DNA of 64,000 bases from Pseudo-nitzschia pungens (lineage: Eukaryota > Bacillariophyta > Bacillariophyceae > Bacillariales > Bacillariaceae). The first letter of the stretch is position 1, and each line of letters starts with the position of its first letter. A program made the position numbers and the translations under genes. The notes beneath the pieces were generated by a model. It saw nothing but the letters and a program-made list of their open reading frames with translations, did no database searches and had not been told where the DNA came from. This document shows, in pieces, positions 1-12,398 of this stretch. The stretch covers positions 4,456,501 through 4,520,500 of the forward strand of contig CM074760.1 of NCBI GenBank assembly GCA_037355855.1. The letters run 5' to 3'.

Positions 1-796
1 CAATTGCGTCTGCTGTCAGGGCACAGAGGACTATTGGCTGGCACAACTGGCTTCTGGGTAGGTGGTCTCCTCGCTGGTATCAAATTCAGGCTGACTACTA
101 CTCCCACATTGGAAGCAAGCGCTCTCCCAAACGTTGGGCTACAGCTATCATCCATCAGTTCTTTCTTACCTCCTGGGATCTTTGGACCTACAGAAATGAA
201 CGACTCCATGGTCCTGGGGGTACCCTTGATGCTGAACAACACCAATCTCTTGATGCTTCCATCACCTCAGAATTGGCCATTGGTGCAGCTGGTGCACTTC
301 CCCAGTCACACTCCCTGTTACAAACCCCGTTCCACGTCCTACAAGGTTACACCCTGCTGACTGCCAAGCGGCAGTGGCTTGCAACCATCCACCTTGCCAG
401 GAAGCAGTATGCAGCGCCTGTCCCACCAGTGCAGCCATACCAACAAGAGGCTGCTCTTCTCAGAGCCTGGCTTACTGGACCTCAGGGTTGATTACACTTT
501 GTACCTTGGTTTTTTGTCTTCTGTTCCTGCTTCTCATCCTGTCCCATCCCCTTTGATACTGGCTCTTATCCCAATATCCACATTCCCATCTCACTTTCTC
601 TCAAGTCCCTTTTTTGTGGGACTTGTTTGTCTTTTTCCCTGCTTGATGTTCAAGGTTTGTTTGAAAATTTGTCGTTCTGCCACTTGGGGTCCTGACTCTC
701 TGATGGAGGCGACGTTAAAGTCTGGTTACAGACTGAGTAATTTAGTTTCACCTTTGGTGATTAAAGTTATTTAAATACGTATATTATTATTATTAT
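1..796 (+). mobile_element. LINE copy A, 3' fragment
   Basis: The 3' end of a non-LTR retrotransposon, nearly identical to 26342-27134 of the complete copy in this window. An open C-terminal piece of ORF2 (3-491, frame intact apart from one in-frame 3-base insertion near 355) is followed by the ~290-bp 3' UTR and a short TTA/ATT tail (about 781-796). The element enters from the left window edge, so its 5' extent is unknown. The next copy begins directly after its tail. Confidence 0.9.
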
Positions 797-1865
797 TGCT
801 TCTGGTTGCATTGGTGTTGGCAACCAACTACTTCACTACCAGTATCAGGATCACTCCAGGTGCCCATTGTGTGATGCCGAAAACGAGAAGGTTTCTCATG
901 TGCTCTCCTGCAAGGACACTGGGGCAGTACAGCACAGTGTGTCTGCTTTCAGGGGACCCCTGCAGCAGAGGCTTGAAGTTGAACAAACTGATCCATCATT
1001 GGTTGCTGCCATTGTGGATCTGCTCACCAGAGTTCGGAAGGGCCAGAACATTTATCCATCATCCTACTCCCTTGCAATTGCTTCTGCTGTCAGGGCACAG
1101 AGGACTATTGGTTGGCACAACTGGCTTCTTGGTAGGTGGTCTCCTCGCTGGTACCAAATCCAGGCTGACTAATACTCCCACATTGGAAGCAAGCGCTCTC
1201 CCAAACGTTGGGCTACAGCTATCATCCATCAGTTCTTTCTTACCTCCTGGGATCTTTGGACCTATAGGAATGAATGACTCCATGGTCCTGGGGGTACCCT
1301 TGATGCTGAACAACACCAATCTCTTGATGCTTCCATCTCCTCTGAATTGGCCATTGGTGCAGCTGGTGCACTTCCCCAGTCACACTCCCTTTTACAAACC
1401 CCTTTCCAAGTCCTACAAGGTTACACCCTGACTGCCAAGCGGCAGTGGCTTGCAACCATCCACCTTGCCAGGAAGCAGTATGCAGCGCCTGTCCCACCAG
1501 TGCAGCCATACCAACAAGAGGCTGCTCTTCTCAGAGCCTGGCTTACTGGACCTCAGGGTTGATTACACTTTGTACCTTGGTTTTTTGTCTTCTGTTCCTG
1601 CTTCTCATCCTGTCCCATCCCCTTTGATACTGGCTCTTATCCCAATATCCACATTCCCATCTCACTTTCTCTCAAGTCCCTTTTTTGTGGGACTTGTTTG
1701 TCTTTTTCCCTGCTTGATGTTCAAGGTTTGTTTGAAAATTTGTCGTTCTGCCACTTGGGGTCCTGACTCTCTGATGGAGGCGACGTTAAAGTCTGGTTAC
1801 AGACTGAGTAATTTAGTTTCACCTTTGGTGATTAAAGTTATTTAAATACGTATATTATTATTATC
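797..1865 (+). mobile_element. LINE copy B, 5'-truncated
   Basis: A second 3' fragment of the same LINE family, beginning at the position equivalent to 26069 of the complete copy and ending in an ATT-repeat tail at 1853-1865. It encodes the C-terminal CCHC region and the end of ORF2 up to the stop at 1560-1562, but a TAC to TAA change at 1170-1172 breaks the frame. It abuts the tail of copy A on the left and the interrupted ORF1 of an inverted copy on the right. It is therefore either a tandem dimer with copy A or a later insertion into the TTA tail. Confidence 0.9.
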
Positions 1866-3963
1866 AGCAGCAGGAGCAGTCTCCACAACACATTTGGCAG
1901 TTTCATCCCAGTGGAAGGCTTCCATTTCAGTCAAGCACTCAGAAGAGAACCACTGTCGAACACAGGAACCATACTGTGCTTCCAGAAAAATAGGCAGGAA
2001 AGACAGCATGGCCATGGCTTCAGCCTTGGTGGTGGTGTTGTACAAAGCAAGGATTTCACCCCGGTAGGAGCTAGTATCAACTGAAAGGAACAGGGCCGTA
2101 TACCCATTAACACTCAGCGCAAAGTCTTCAAACCCAAGCCCTGACCCAAATCAATAGGAAGATCAAGATCAACAACACCCAGAACAGGAGCAGTCTCATG
2201 GCTTGCATGGTAGCATCACAAAGAACATGAGCAGCTGAGACAGGATTTGGATCAGGGGCTCTGGAGTTGTCCAGGCTGATGTTCTTCCAGATAACAGAAA
2301 TAGGAAAGGCTTGGAACCTGGGATGGGTTTGAAGCAATGCATTGTAGTGATCAAGATCAAAACTCGGCATGTAAGATCCAAGGAGGAAACCACAGGTGAC
2401 AATAACTGGAGCCTGTATGTGATCATACTTCAAGTCCATGTCACGATCCCTGAGTCTCTGAAGCAAAGGGGTAGACAGGAGAGTCTTCAAAGAAACGCTG
2501 TGCCCAACAAAGAACCTTAAATGGGGAGCAGTTCTGCTGCGAAGCCACAGCTGAGCGACATACAATTCCAAGGTTTTTCTGTCGGGGAGGGTAGACCACA
2601 GCTTGGTGACAGGCTTGGCTTTGGGGTTGAGCCTAGCTCTGGAAGGAAAGACATAGAGCACCAGGCGCTTGTCAACTTTCCAGAGCAATTCCAGGGCTTC
2701 CTTGAGAGACTTAAGCAATTCATCATACAGCTCTCCAGGGTGCTGAGACATGAGCCGGGGAAGGGAAAGTGTAACATATGAACTGTGAGAACACTTGGAA
2801 CCTTCAGTGACATCTACTGGAGCCCTTGAATCACTAGAGCAGACCCCTCGGCGTCGGAGAAAGTGTCCATCAGAAGAGGACAGCACTGTAGCACCACCTA
2901 GACCAGGAAGAAAGGATACTGATCTGGAACTGGAAGCACTCCCCCCTGCTGTGGGGGCAGGAGCAGGAGGCTTCTGCTTGAAATACCAGTGGGATCCAAG
3001 GACTTGGTTAGCTGCCAACCAAACTTTACCTTCAGTGCTGGGCAAAAGGTTGTCTTCACAGTACAAGGTGTCAAAACATTCAGGGGACATCCTGGCCAAA
3101 CCAATAAGACATCTCTTCAGAGCATGGCCGGAAGGTTGCTTGGTCCAGTCTGCAGAATCTTGAAAGCAAAGAGAAGCAAGGGAAACCAGGGACTCCACAG
3201 AAGCAGTTCTCCAATCAGGGCTGTCAGGAAAAGCTTGAGCATAAACCGGAGGGATGGCAGACTGACAGACATCGTGGATGGATTTCTTGTCATTCCCATC
3301 CTTCTTGCTGAAGAAGTGAGTGGGACTTAGACACCCAGCCCATAACCAGGATCCTGTTGGAGTTTTGCAAAGAGCTTGGATAGGGGTGGGAATAGAAGCA
3401 CGACCAGCAAAAGGTCCCTTACCAAAGAAGCACCAGAGGAAGGAGTCTGAGTGAGCCTTGTTGGCAGCAGCCAGGGCTGTCTTGCACAGAGTATTGCACT
3501 CTGTCGGGGAAGAGGAAGCAGACAGCTTGCCAGAAGGAAATGCAAGAATAGCTTGTTTCAAACCAGAATGGGAACCGGAGACCTTAGAGGGTGGGGGCTG
3601 AGATTTTGAGTCCTCAGAGCCTGGCTGCCCATCACCTGACTGTCCACTGCCTGACTGCCCACTGCTAGACTGCTCACTGCCTGACTGCCCAGGGCTGGAC
3701 TGCCCAGTGCCTGACAGATTTGTGCTCATGTCTACATCATCACGCTCACCAATAGACACAGCAGAAGTGAAGGACATATTATCATCAGAGGAGGAGACTA
3801 ACTGGGGGGAATCTCTGGCTGGTAGGGGAGAGGGGGTGGCCGGAGCAGAGGAACCAGCAGCAGGTGGTTGGCGTGAAGGAGTCCCCACAAAGGCGCGTTT
3901 GTTTGTAGGAGTGGCAGGCAAGGGAGGCCTTTTGCGCCCGGAAGCTGGCAGGGGAGGAGGCAT
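1866..3963 (-). pseudogene. LINE ORF1 remnant (copy C)
   Basis: A broken ORF1 homologous to the 991-residue ORF1 at 18055-21030. It starts at the ATG at 3963 (MPPPLPASGRKRPPLPATP) and has the same Ser/Gly/Gln-rich N-terminal repeats and long conserved central region. Near 2205 about 190-200 bp present in the complete copy are deleted, which shifts the frame and gives a stop at 2128. A further small deletion lies near 2110, after which homologous sequence resumes in another frame down to 1866. The insertion of copies A and B then removes the rest. It is not functional. The biochemical role of this ORF1 family is unknown; no CCHC zinc knuckle is visible. Confidence 0.85.
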
Positions 3964-5717
3964 GGTGGGGCTGGTAGTGGCTTAATAGGCGTGTTGGCTT
4001 GGACACTGGTAGGCCGTCAGTGTTTACCTGTATGTAGATGTACAGCTGGGGGTAGCCTGGAAACAGGGTACAGCAGCAACAACAAGGGCAACCTTGGTCT
4101 GGACAGAAGAAGGTCCCTGGGGATCCAAAAAATATACTGGAGCATAACCACAAAAGTCACCAGGGAACTCAGAAATTTTTGCTAAAAAACGAGAAAAATT
4201 TGTCTCACACTTGGAGCGTGAAACTCTGCGCGCGGAATAGTTTCACCTACTGCAAATCGTGTAGATGCAAATTCGAAGCAGATATGATTCGAATTGGAAC
4301 TCGTGTAGAAATTTCGAATCGGATATGGTTCAAATTGGAATACAGCAGCCCAACAGGAAGCTAGTAGCTTGAAAACAGGGGCTTTAGTAGGAACACTTAG
4401 GGACCAGCGGATATCAATGGCAGGGCACACTTAAAAGGCTCAGGAGGGAACTTGAAGTTCAAACTCGCGAGTACTTATAAGTGGAAACAGTATCCAGGGG
4501 CAATTGGCTTGAAAACAGGTACCTTGAGCGAGACACTTAGGGACCAGGGAAGCAGCTTGCTTGAAAACAGGGGCTTTAGTAGAAAGACCTAGGGACCAGG
4601 GGGAGGCTTGTGTCTTGAAAACAGGTACCTTGAGCGAGACACTTAGGGACCAGGGAAGCTGCCTGCTTGGAAACAAGGAGAGTAATTAAGGGTAGAAACA
4701 GTATCCAGGGGCAATTGGCTTGAAAACAAGGACCTTGAGCGAGACACTTGGGGACCAGGGAAGCTGCTTGCTTGAAAACAGGGGCTTTAGTAGAAACACC
4801 TAGGGACCAGGGGGAGGCTTGTGTCTTGAAAACAGTGTCGAACTTGAAGTTCAACTTGGGGGTGCTTAATAGCGAAAACACTTAGGGATCAGGGAACTCG
4901 CAAACACTTAGGGACCAGGGAAACTGTAGTCTTGAAAACAAGGGGCGATAGTAGCTGTAGTCTTGAAAACAAGAGTGCAGTAAGTAGAAGGTACTTAGAG
5001 ATCGGTTGGTCTTGGCTTGAAAACAGGTGTAGTAGGGGGAGCCTTAAGCAAAAACACTTAGGGACTAGGGGGCTTGGCTAGGAAACAGGGTAGCTCCTAA
5101 GTAATAAAACTTAAGGGGCAGTGGGCAATTGGCTTGAAAACAGGGGGAACTGGAAAGTGATATGCTCCCGCGAGCTTGATAGTACTTGTAAAGACTTAGG
5201 GGTCAGCGAGTAGGAACCTTCTAGAAGGGGGGTTGTGTATGTGTTCGATCTTGAAGAATGTAGAACATTAAGTGGGTTCGACCTTGAAGAATGTAGAACG
5301 TTAAGTGGGTATCACTTAAGGGGCTTGAAAGACTGTATAGCGTTAAATAATAATATAGCTTGAAAAAAGATTGAAAACCGAGCTCGGAGACACAGCGAAA
5401 AAGAGCAGCAGTTGGATTAGTACTGGATTTGCTGTAGAAATTATGTGTCCTTTTGCTTGTTGCCGAAGCTTGTTGCTGCCGAATGGACCGACCGGCAAGG
5501 GGAAACAAGCAACCACAGCAACCAAAGGAAGCAAGGAGCAGCCAAACAAATAGCAGAATCAGATAGGCGAGGTCTCTGTTAATAGGTGTAGTGCTTGGTG
5601 TTGTTGTAGGAGCTTTAGAAGTGAGGGAGATATCAAAGGGAAATTGTGTGTAGAAATCTACGTGTTTTAAGTACTGGAACATCGGAACGTCGGACAAAAT
5701 CGCGCGTCGCAAAATTG
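3964..5717 (-). promoter_or_regulatory. LINE 5' UTR with repeated monomers (copy C)
   Basis: The leader upstream of ORF1. It consists of many imperfect units of roughly 50-70 bp combining a GGTCCCTAAGTGT core, a (T)TTTCAAGCCAATTG core and short variable parts. Two nearly identical ~45-bp units around 5250-5310 precede the GC-rich 5' terminus. The array layout resembles the promoter monomers of some mammalian L1 5' UTRs; a promoter role is inference. Confidence 0.6.
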
Positions 5718-6349
5718 TAGTATCCTCTGTAGTCTAACCATTTGCCAGCACTCCGTACTGTACTGTTGTTGCTGCTCTCCTATTGCTGACGGGCAAATAT
5801 CTTTACATCCCAGAATTTTTTGAACTCCGAACTCAAACTAACCTACTTCCTCCGTTTCAAAATAACTGTGCGCTCAGCACATTCAAGGTTGTATATCGAT
5901 CAGTTTCCAACCGTTAGCAACCGTTCTTTTTGCGTCAAACACTCCTGAAGTAACTCTTTATGCCTGTTTAGATACCTTACTAGATAGGCTGATGGTATTG
6001 GTTCCTATCGGTAGCAGTGGTGCTTGAGAAGGAGCTCTGCGCTCGACAATTAGGCCGCTTTAGAATTTCTACATGTTTTCTAGTAGTACTCAGACGGATT
6101 TTCCACAAGTAGATACCAACACTTACACACTCGTAGAATCTACAAATATTTGTCTGGAGCTCTTGATTTTGAGTTGTTGACAGCTACTCAATTAGTAACA
6201 GGGTTGTAGTCGTTGGGATTATGTGACAGTAATTCTATTTGTGGATACAAGGTGATTGACATCCTTTGTCATGTCCAATACTATGTTCGCATGAGGTTGT
6301 AATGAAACATGAAGATATATGCAAATTATAATTACTCAGTTGATTGGTA
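5718..6349. other. Intergenic, with a Stowaway-like motif
   Basis: No gene is seen between the inverted LINE and the PDZ gene. At 5844-5875 a TACTTCCTCCGTTTCAAAAT stretch resembles the CTCCCTCCGTTCC terminal repeat of plant Stowaway (Tc1/mariner) MITEs, and a close relative occurs inverted at 50405-50434 and 50461-50491. No partner repeat was found here, so only a relic is supported. Confidence 0.45.
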
Positions 6350-9203
6350 TTAGATAGAAGTTTCAGAGGTATTTTTCACCTTTCTGGCCATTGGTGAACG
6401 CAATCCTCTGGTTCTCGATGCTGTCCGTTCTGATCTCTCCGCATCTTTTGATTTTTTTCCTTTCTTCCCTCCAAAGAGACCTCCAAAGATTCCCTTCTTC
6501 TTCTTTTTCGACTCCCCCTTCTCGGCAGCAGATGCCCTTACTGACTTCGATTTTTGCGGAGAAGTTGTGGGCGGTGGCAACTCGACTTCCTGCCCTGCAC
6601 TTGGTTCAACATGTGTAGTTGGATTAGGCGCAGTCTCATGGCCCTGGTGAAGGACGAAGAAGCAGTGTACGAAGCGGAAAAACGAAAGAATGATCATGAG
6701 TTGATAAAGCATACATTATTAAGTCCAATCTCTGAACTTCTCAAATTTGGGAAATACGAAAGCACTGACACAAAACAACACTTACGGATATTTGCTTTAA
6801 TACTCCAGAATTGACCACATGTTGTTGTCCTTCTGCAGGTGACGAGACTCCACTCATCGACGAAATGTCATCATTAATGGCCGCTTGTGTTGCCATTGGT
6901 GTAACTGGGGGTACATTCCCATCGGATGCGGACAGGTCATTTCCTGCACTACGTTGAGCGTTCGCAGAGTTCCTTAGGAAGGCTGGCAGTTGACCAGCGT
7001 TCTCTTTTTCTCTATTGGCTTTAATCAAGGCCTTTGTTTCTAATAGCTCTAGAAGAACAGCCTCACGTCCTTCGTACGCTCGCATGATGGTAGATACACG
7101 ATCAATTTGGCCCGGAACTGACGTCTTGCCGTAGACATAATTTAACAGTTCAGATACCTGCGCAATGACTGCAGGAGAGGTTCCGTCAATGGAATCACCA
7201 GAAAACTCTGTACCACTTTCAGATTGCATCTCTGGTGGTTGATCATCTTCTTCGTCGGCTTCTTTGGTTTCCTTTTCGGGCCACTGCTCAGGTTGGAATC
7301 CATCACTCTGCAATCTCTCCCTAGCGGTTTGGATAGTTGCATTCGCATGCGCGCTCCCTTTTCCTTGATTTACAGCGTCTTCAAAACTTCGTGCCGCACC
7401 TATTCGATTTTCGTGTTGCTCTGGAGGATCCTCGTCGTCTTTGTTGTACCGCACTGAAAGTTTTTGAACTAAATGGTCCTCCCGACCTCTATATTTAGCC
7501 AACAACTTGTCCAGTAATCTTACTTTTTCTGGTTCGTGCTCTTGCAAAAGACCCTTAACAACAAACGTATAGAAACGCAAAGGATCATTTTGAATTGTTT
7601 GTTCTCTCGAAAATCCAAAATCAAGAGGGTATTCTTTGCCGAAATTTTCGATAATCTCAGCAGGTACAGGTGGGACAGAAATCTTCGTCGTCACTACAGC
7701 TGTTGCTTGTCGTTGTTTTTCAATTAGAAGTGACGGACCTCCTAGACTTTCCATTACTGACACGTCGGCACCATTGTCCATGTCGTCGTACTCCACTGTT
7801 TTGATAGGAGCAGGGTTACCGTCATCATCAGTATCCGAGGGAAGAACAGGTCCTGCAGCTGGCTCAGGATTCGGAGCAAGCCCTAGTGGAGGTGTCTGTT
7901 CTGGTACAGCGGCTGCTTCCATCGCCTTATTCCGTTCATTTGAGTCCACTGTTTCTAACGTTCCATCGTCTTCGTATTTCCCACTGCCCTTTTTGTTTTC
8001 CATTTCCACTTCGGATTGAGCTTTAAGTCCTTCAGATGGTGGGGACAAGCGAGCACTGTCCTTCTCTCGTTTACCTGAACTAATGTTAGTGCTCCCTCGC
8101 TTGTCGTCAAGGGTGTCTTCTTCGGTTTCATCGTATTCCGAAGAATCATCATCACGACCTTTTCCACCTTTCGACTGTTTCGCCTTCATTTTTTTCTTCA
8201 TCTTACTTCGATCCTCTGACTCGTACGTCACATAAGTGGAGTCGTCTCTTGAAGCAAAAGTTTCATCGTCGTCAGAGTAATATTCCTCATCGCCTCGCCT
8301 CCGATCCCGACAAACACTGTCTGGATTGGCGCATATAGTATCAATCAAAATGTCAAGAAAAGATTCGGACTCGTACGGATCCTTCCTTCTACGTCCTCGT
8401 CGTCCTCGACTACTTCGACCAGTACCCGACCTACTATAATCATTGTCTTCAGACTGCAATGTGTCGTCATCAATGTTCCGACTCGAAGACCCACCTCCAC
8501 TTCTTCGTGACGATTTTCTCTCCTTTTTCCCGCTATTCCGGGACGAGGAAGGGATGGATGTTTCTGGCTTGCCACCTAGTCCTGATCCTTTGCTTCCATT
8601 GCCATTTCTTTCCTCGTCGTCAATCCACTTAACTCCGGGACCGCTGGGATTACTGGACTTGTTAACATTGATGCCATGTCTAGCATTCAATGTCTCTTTT
8701 CGCGGGCGTCGAAACAAGAGATTCACTTCTTCAGGATCAGCTTCAATGATAAAATCCATGATTTCATCAAATGTTAGTCTGGACATGGTCTTGTCATTGA
8801 TCGATAGGAGTTCGTCGCCAACTTCTAATTTCCTTGAAAGCGCTGCTGCTCCAGTGCGAGGAAGATCGCAAATCCGAACGCCTCGTTGGATTGAAGGTGT
8901 GTTGGGATCGTACATGGGTTCGAAGACAATACCCATGGGCTTTCGAAGCGTCAAACGCAGGAGTCCTGTTGACGACGGAGTTGCATTATTCATGCTTGGT
9001 TGAGACTGATTGAATGATTGTTGCTGGGGATTGTCAGTGGGTTGGAAAGAATCTATGTATCGCCCACTTCCCATCGCCATTTGATGCATACTGCTGGGGG
9101 TTCCACCACTGGAGGCACCGACACCTCTCCGTAAGTTGTTCATTGCTGGTGTCACACTCCTGTAATTTGCTGCAGTTGCTGATGCGGATGCTGCGTTCGC
9201 CAT
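6350..9203 (-). CDS. PDZ-domain protein, two exons
   Basis: A two-exon gene: exon 1 at 9203-6786, a GT-AG intron at 6785-6644 (donor GTAAGT, acceptor TTCACCAG, phase 0) and exon 2 at 6643-6350. It encodes about 903 residues from the ATG at 9203; the codon three triplets upstream is GTG and was not used. A single PDZ domain lies at about residues 81-166 (GIVFEP carboxylate-loop region, GDELLSINDKTM). A long Ser/Arg/Asp/Glu low-complexity region follows, about 190-480. Two short related helical segments (KYRGREDHLVQKL and AYEGREAVLLELL) lie in the C-terminal half, and exon 2 supplies a Lys-rich KKKKKGIFGGLFGGKKGKK tail. No signal peptide or membrane span is seen. PDZ domains bind protein C-termini, so a scaffold role is plausible; the partner is unknown. 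Without splicing the frame ends in an implausible 11-residue tail. Confidence 0.85.
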
Positions 9204-9754
9204 TGTCGCCACAAGAGGGACAAAAAGGGATCAAAATTAGCTTCAATGTCGTGTTGGGATGTTGGACTGCTGTACACTATCTACCCTACTGTCACCATAA
9301 AATAGATCGACCATGTGAATTTACCATTAATAATCTTGAGCCTGTTCTACAAGTTTCCCTTTCAGTAGACACACGAACCAATTTGCCAGCCGGCTGGCAT
9401 CAAAATATCCGTTTTCTTGGAAAAAAAATGCGTGCCAGGTCTTGGCACGCTCAAAAGCTGATCATACACATTTATACGGTGACGTATTTTATATTTGAAC
9501 GAGTCGTTACAACTTTCCAAAGACGATGTAATAATGATATTATTATCGGTAAACGCATTCTTCAGGGTGCGTAACCTTACTTGTACTACAAATACATTTG
9601 TACGTACATTCTTGTATTAGTACCAGTACTCAGTAATAAACCGCGCATGAACAAACTTTCAAAAAAACTTGAAATTGAACTGTTGATTAAGCCCAAAAAA
9701 ATCGAACGGTGCAATGTGCAAGGAACCTTTCAGTTCCCGGTACTCGTAAGGTTA
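9204..9754. other. Upstream region of the PDZ gene
   Basis: No coding signal. This is the presumed promoter and 5' UTR of the PDZ gene, AT-rich, with short ATAATGATATTATTATC and repeated GTAAGGTTAC/TTACTTGTAC motifs near 9530-9600. Nothing else is recognised. Confidence 0.4.
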
Positions 9755-9850
9755 CTACAAAATTCCTATCAGCTGTCCCCCGGTTCTACATCCTCAACTA
9801 CTACTGTAATTTCTACGGAAACCGGGGGATAGCTGATAGGAATTCCGTAG
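9755..9850. mobile_element. Mini-MITE, mariner-type family, 96 bp
   Basis: A near-perfect palindrome: the left arm CTACAAAATTCCTATCAGCT and its inverted copy GATAGGAATTCCGTAG at the right are separated by a ~30-bp centre. It is flanked by TA on both sides (9753-9754 and 9851-9852), as expected for Tc1/mariner target duplication. The arm matches the terminal repeats of the 4-kb element at 10172 and the MITE at 56379. It has no coding capacity. Confidence 0.8.
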
Positions 9851-9852
9851 TA

Positions 9853-10040
9853 AGGTTAACCTTACCTGTCGGTAATCTTACTCGTACTCGTAATTGCACC
9901 CTGGATAAATTCTTATGAACCAACTTTTTGGAAATGAAGCAAGTCGGTGACAACAGCCTTCCCGCCTTGGATGATAATATTATTATCTCTCCACATTCCA
10001 CGTACGGTAAGGTTTACCGTACACGTAACCTTACTTCGTA
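9853..10040. other. Short intergenic spacer
   Basis: A 188-bp spacer with repeated GTAAGGTTTACC and ACTTCGTA words that recur elsewhere in intergenic parts of the window (for example 35780-35900 and 50380-50530). No gene is seen. Confidence 0.35.
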
Positions 10041-10530
10041 CTTCGTAATTCTTATCACGTGAGCCCCTCGTGAGTTGTTCAGTGCATTTTGACGTTCGTC
10101 TTGTAGTAGATTTTTCTACAGGAATCTACTGCGCAATTCCCTCATTTACAAGGTAGAAACTCTTGTACGTACCACGGAATTCCTATCAACTGATCCCCCC
10201 AATTTTTAATCAGATTAACTCCAGGAGTTTTTTAATGTGGAATTGACGTAAACTCAGAAAATTCTCTAGTACTCAATTTGAATGTAATTTAGTGTAGGAT
10301 CTAGTCTTCTTCTTTTTTGACACCAACGCACCTCTGCTTCTCATTTTGACTGGGACCATGGTGGTTGCCCAAATCCTATTGCAACAGCTCCATTGAACCC
10401 AATTTTCTTGTCCAGAGCAACTCTTGCATTATTCTGAGGTCTAGTGCCTTTTTTTTGGAAAATCCACGGCGGAAAGCAATTTTTCGAGCTGCTGCTGATT
10501 TTGCCAACAATGGCAGGAATTTGACAATCC

Positions 10531-11634
10531 ATGACCATGGTGAATGGCAATCCCCTGAAGAGCAATAAGGTCCAGCCTCCCTGCCAAACGCCTAGATATT
10601 CCACTAATACTGCCATTCCTATCCCTAGAAATGGAGGGAATGGCTATTCTGAAGATATGAGGAGACACACGGTCGTGAGATACGAGGAAATTGGAAAGAA
10701 TATCAATGATATCGAGACTCTTCCACATGCATCAACTGCCAAACACTACAACAGATGGATCGGAGAGTTGGGAAGAAACGTTAGAATGAGACACACTGGA
10801 AATAAGCTGAAGGAAGGGATCCGCGGATATCCAATGTTCTTGCTTGCTGTATACAGAAAGATCTATCCAAAGGCAACCCGATACAAGTGTATTGCATTCC
10901 TCTGGAGATCCTGTAGCAGATTCTTACCTGTCCCTCACGTCTACTCTTTGAAGGATATCACAGAAGCAGAGAATTCAATCGGAATCAACAGGAAGAAGGG
11001 GTCTACAACAGCAAATCAAGCGTTTACTTTTTGAAATCAATACAAGCAATTCCGTTACTGGACAATGAATTATCCATATGGAATTGCAGACATTCGTAGG
11101 GACAATATGATTGATGTGGATGAAGCAGGAATCAAGCTAGAGAATGCCAACCGCCAAATGGGGAAAGCTGTGCTCTGTGGGAGGGTGCACCAGCAAGGGA
11201 ACTATGGGCATGGTGTAAATCATACACTCAAGATGGCAATCAGTGGGGATCCTAAGGGACATCGCTGGGTTAGATTTGATACAACAGGGACTGACGCTAT
11301 CTCTTTCACTGTGTTTATCAAGAGCATCCTTGAATCCCTGCCACAAGGGACACCAGGGAATAGGAAGTGCTTTATCATGGATAATTTGCTAGCTCACCAC
11401 AATCCACTGACACTGAACGCAATTCTAGCGGCGGGGCACTGATTTGTGTTTCGTGCCCTGTATTATCCAGTGGATGGTCTGATTGAGTATGTATTCAATA
11501 CCATTGAGATGGCTCTCAGCTACAAGATGTGTGATATCTCTAACCCAGCTGAACTGAGCCAGCAGCTGTATGCAATTATTAGGGGAATCACCAAGTTCGT
11601 AAACTACTTTGCGAACATTGCGTATATGAACTGA
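10531..11634 (+). pseudogene. Tc1/mariner (DD34E) transposase pseudogene
   Basis: One reading frame (first ATG at 10531) interrupted by two in-frame TGA codons at 11032-11034 and 11440-11442. The DDE catalytic core is clear: IDVDEAG (first Asp), FIMDNLLAH (second Asp) and, exactly 34 residues later, Glu in GLIEYVFNTIE, preceded by the YYPVDG motif of the IS630/Tc1/mariner superfamily. The N-terminal part, including the basic segment around 10650-10800, probably held the DNA-binding region. At both TGA positions Arg would fit (GH-R-FVFR is the usual family pattern), consistent with CGA to TGA mutation. The protein would have cut and pasted elements with these terminal repeats at TA. It is inactive as it stands. 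Confidence 0.85.
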
Positions 11635-12398
11635 GTGGTGTATTGTCACGTCTCCAACACCGTTGTTGATTGTCGACTCTCCACCACCATTGTAGATTGT
11701 CGTGTCTCCAGCGTCTCCAGCATTGTTGATTTCGATTTTGGTTAGATCCCTTAGTGGTTGTTTAGTGGATTTTGCTTTTGCAAGTTGCAGAAATAGAAAT
11801 AATGAATTAGTGTTGCTCCAGTTTGCTCCAGTTTATTTCAGATAGGTTTTCGATTGTACCCCAATAGCGCTGCTGGCAGTCGATCACTCCCATGTCACTC
11901 CCATGTCACTCCCACGTTTAAGTATCGAACACTTGTGGGATTCAATTATATTCATCTCCATTGGTGGATATCAAACATAGGTACAATAGAAAACCTTGGA
12001 CATCCAGATGGTGGGATTGAAGTCGACCGGCGCGTCCAAGTATAGGATAACTCCTGGGACTGAGGTCAACCGACGCGTCCATGTATAGGAGAACTGCTGG
12101 GATTGAAGACCGACGTGCTTGTAATCTGATAGGTTAGAGTTGTCTTTAGTAATTATTCATTTACAGGTGTGGATATCGAATATATGTTACATGAAAACTG
12201 GAACACCAAAACACGAATCAATTGATTGCTCTCAGAAAGAAATCGATTGATCCAGCAAGCAGCAAGCTCTTCATTATTTCTAATTCTGTAAACAGCAAAC
12301 AGCAGCAACAACAGTAGCAACTTGGGTCTCTGACAATGGTGGAGATGCAACAATATACAATCGACAATGATAGAGACAACAATCTTATGGTGGAGACG
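11635..12398. other. Non-coding interior of the mariner-type element
   Basis: No gene. 11650-11730 contains inverted-orientation seeds of the downstream minisatellite (GTTGATTGTCGACTCTCCAC). 11885-11925 repeats CACTCCCATGT, and 12015-12110 has two imperfect direct repeats around GACCGGCGCGTCCAAGTATAGG. Confidence 0.5.

Larger units (their letters stand above)
1866..5717 (-). mobile_element. LINE copy C, inverted 5' half
   Basis: The 5' half of a third LINE copy on the minus strand. Its 5' end at 5717 starts with the same CAATTTTGCGACGCGCG as the complete copy at 16237. It contains a ~1.75-kb 5' UTR (3964-5717) built from degenerate repeats with GGTCCCTAAGTG and TTTTCAAGCC cores, then ORF1. 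Homology stops at 1866, where copies A and B were inserted into ORF1. The remaining 3' half presumably lies left of the window. Confidence 0.88.

Noticed and set aside
5221..5712. A 163-codon minus-strand open frame in the LINE 5' UTR
   Set aside because: It lies in the repetitive leader and is not maintained as an equivalent long frame in the complete copy.
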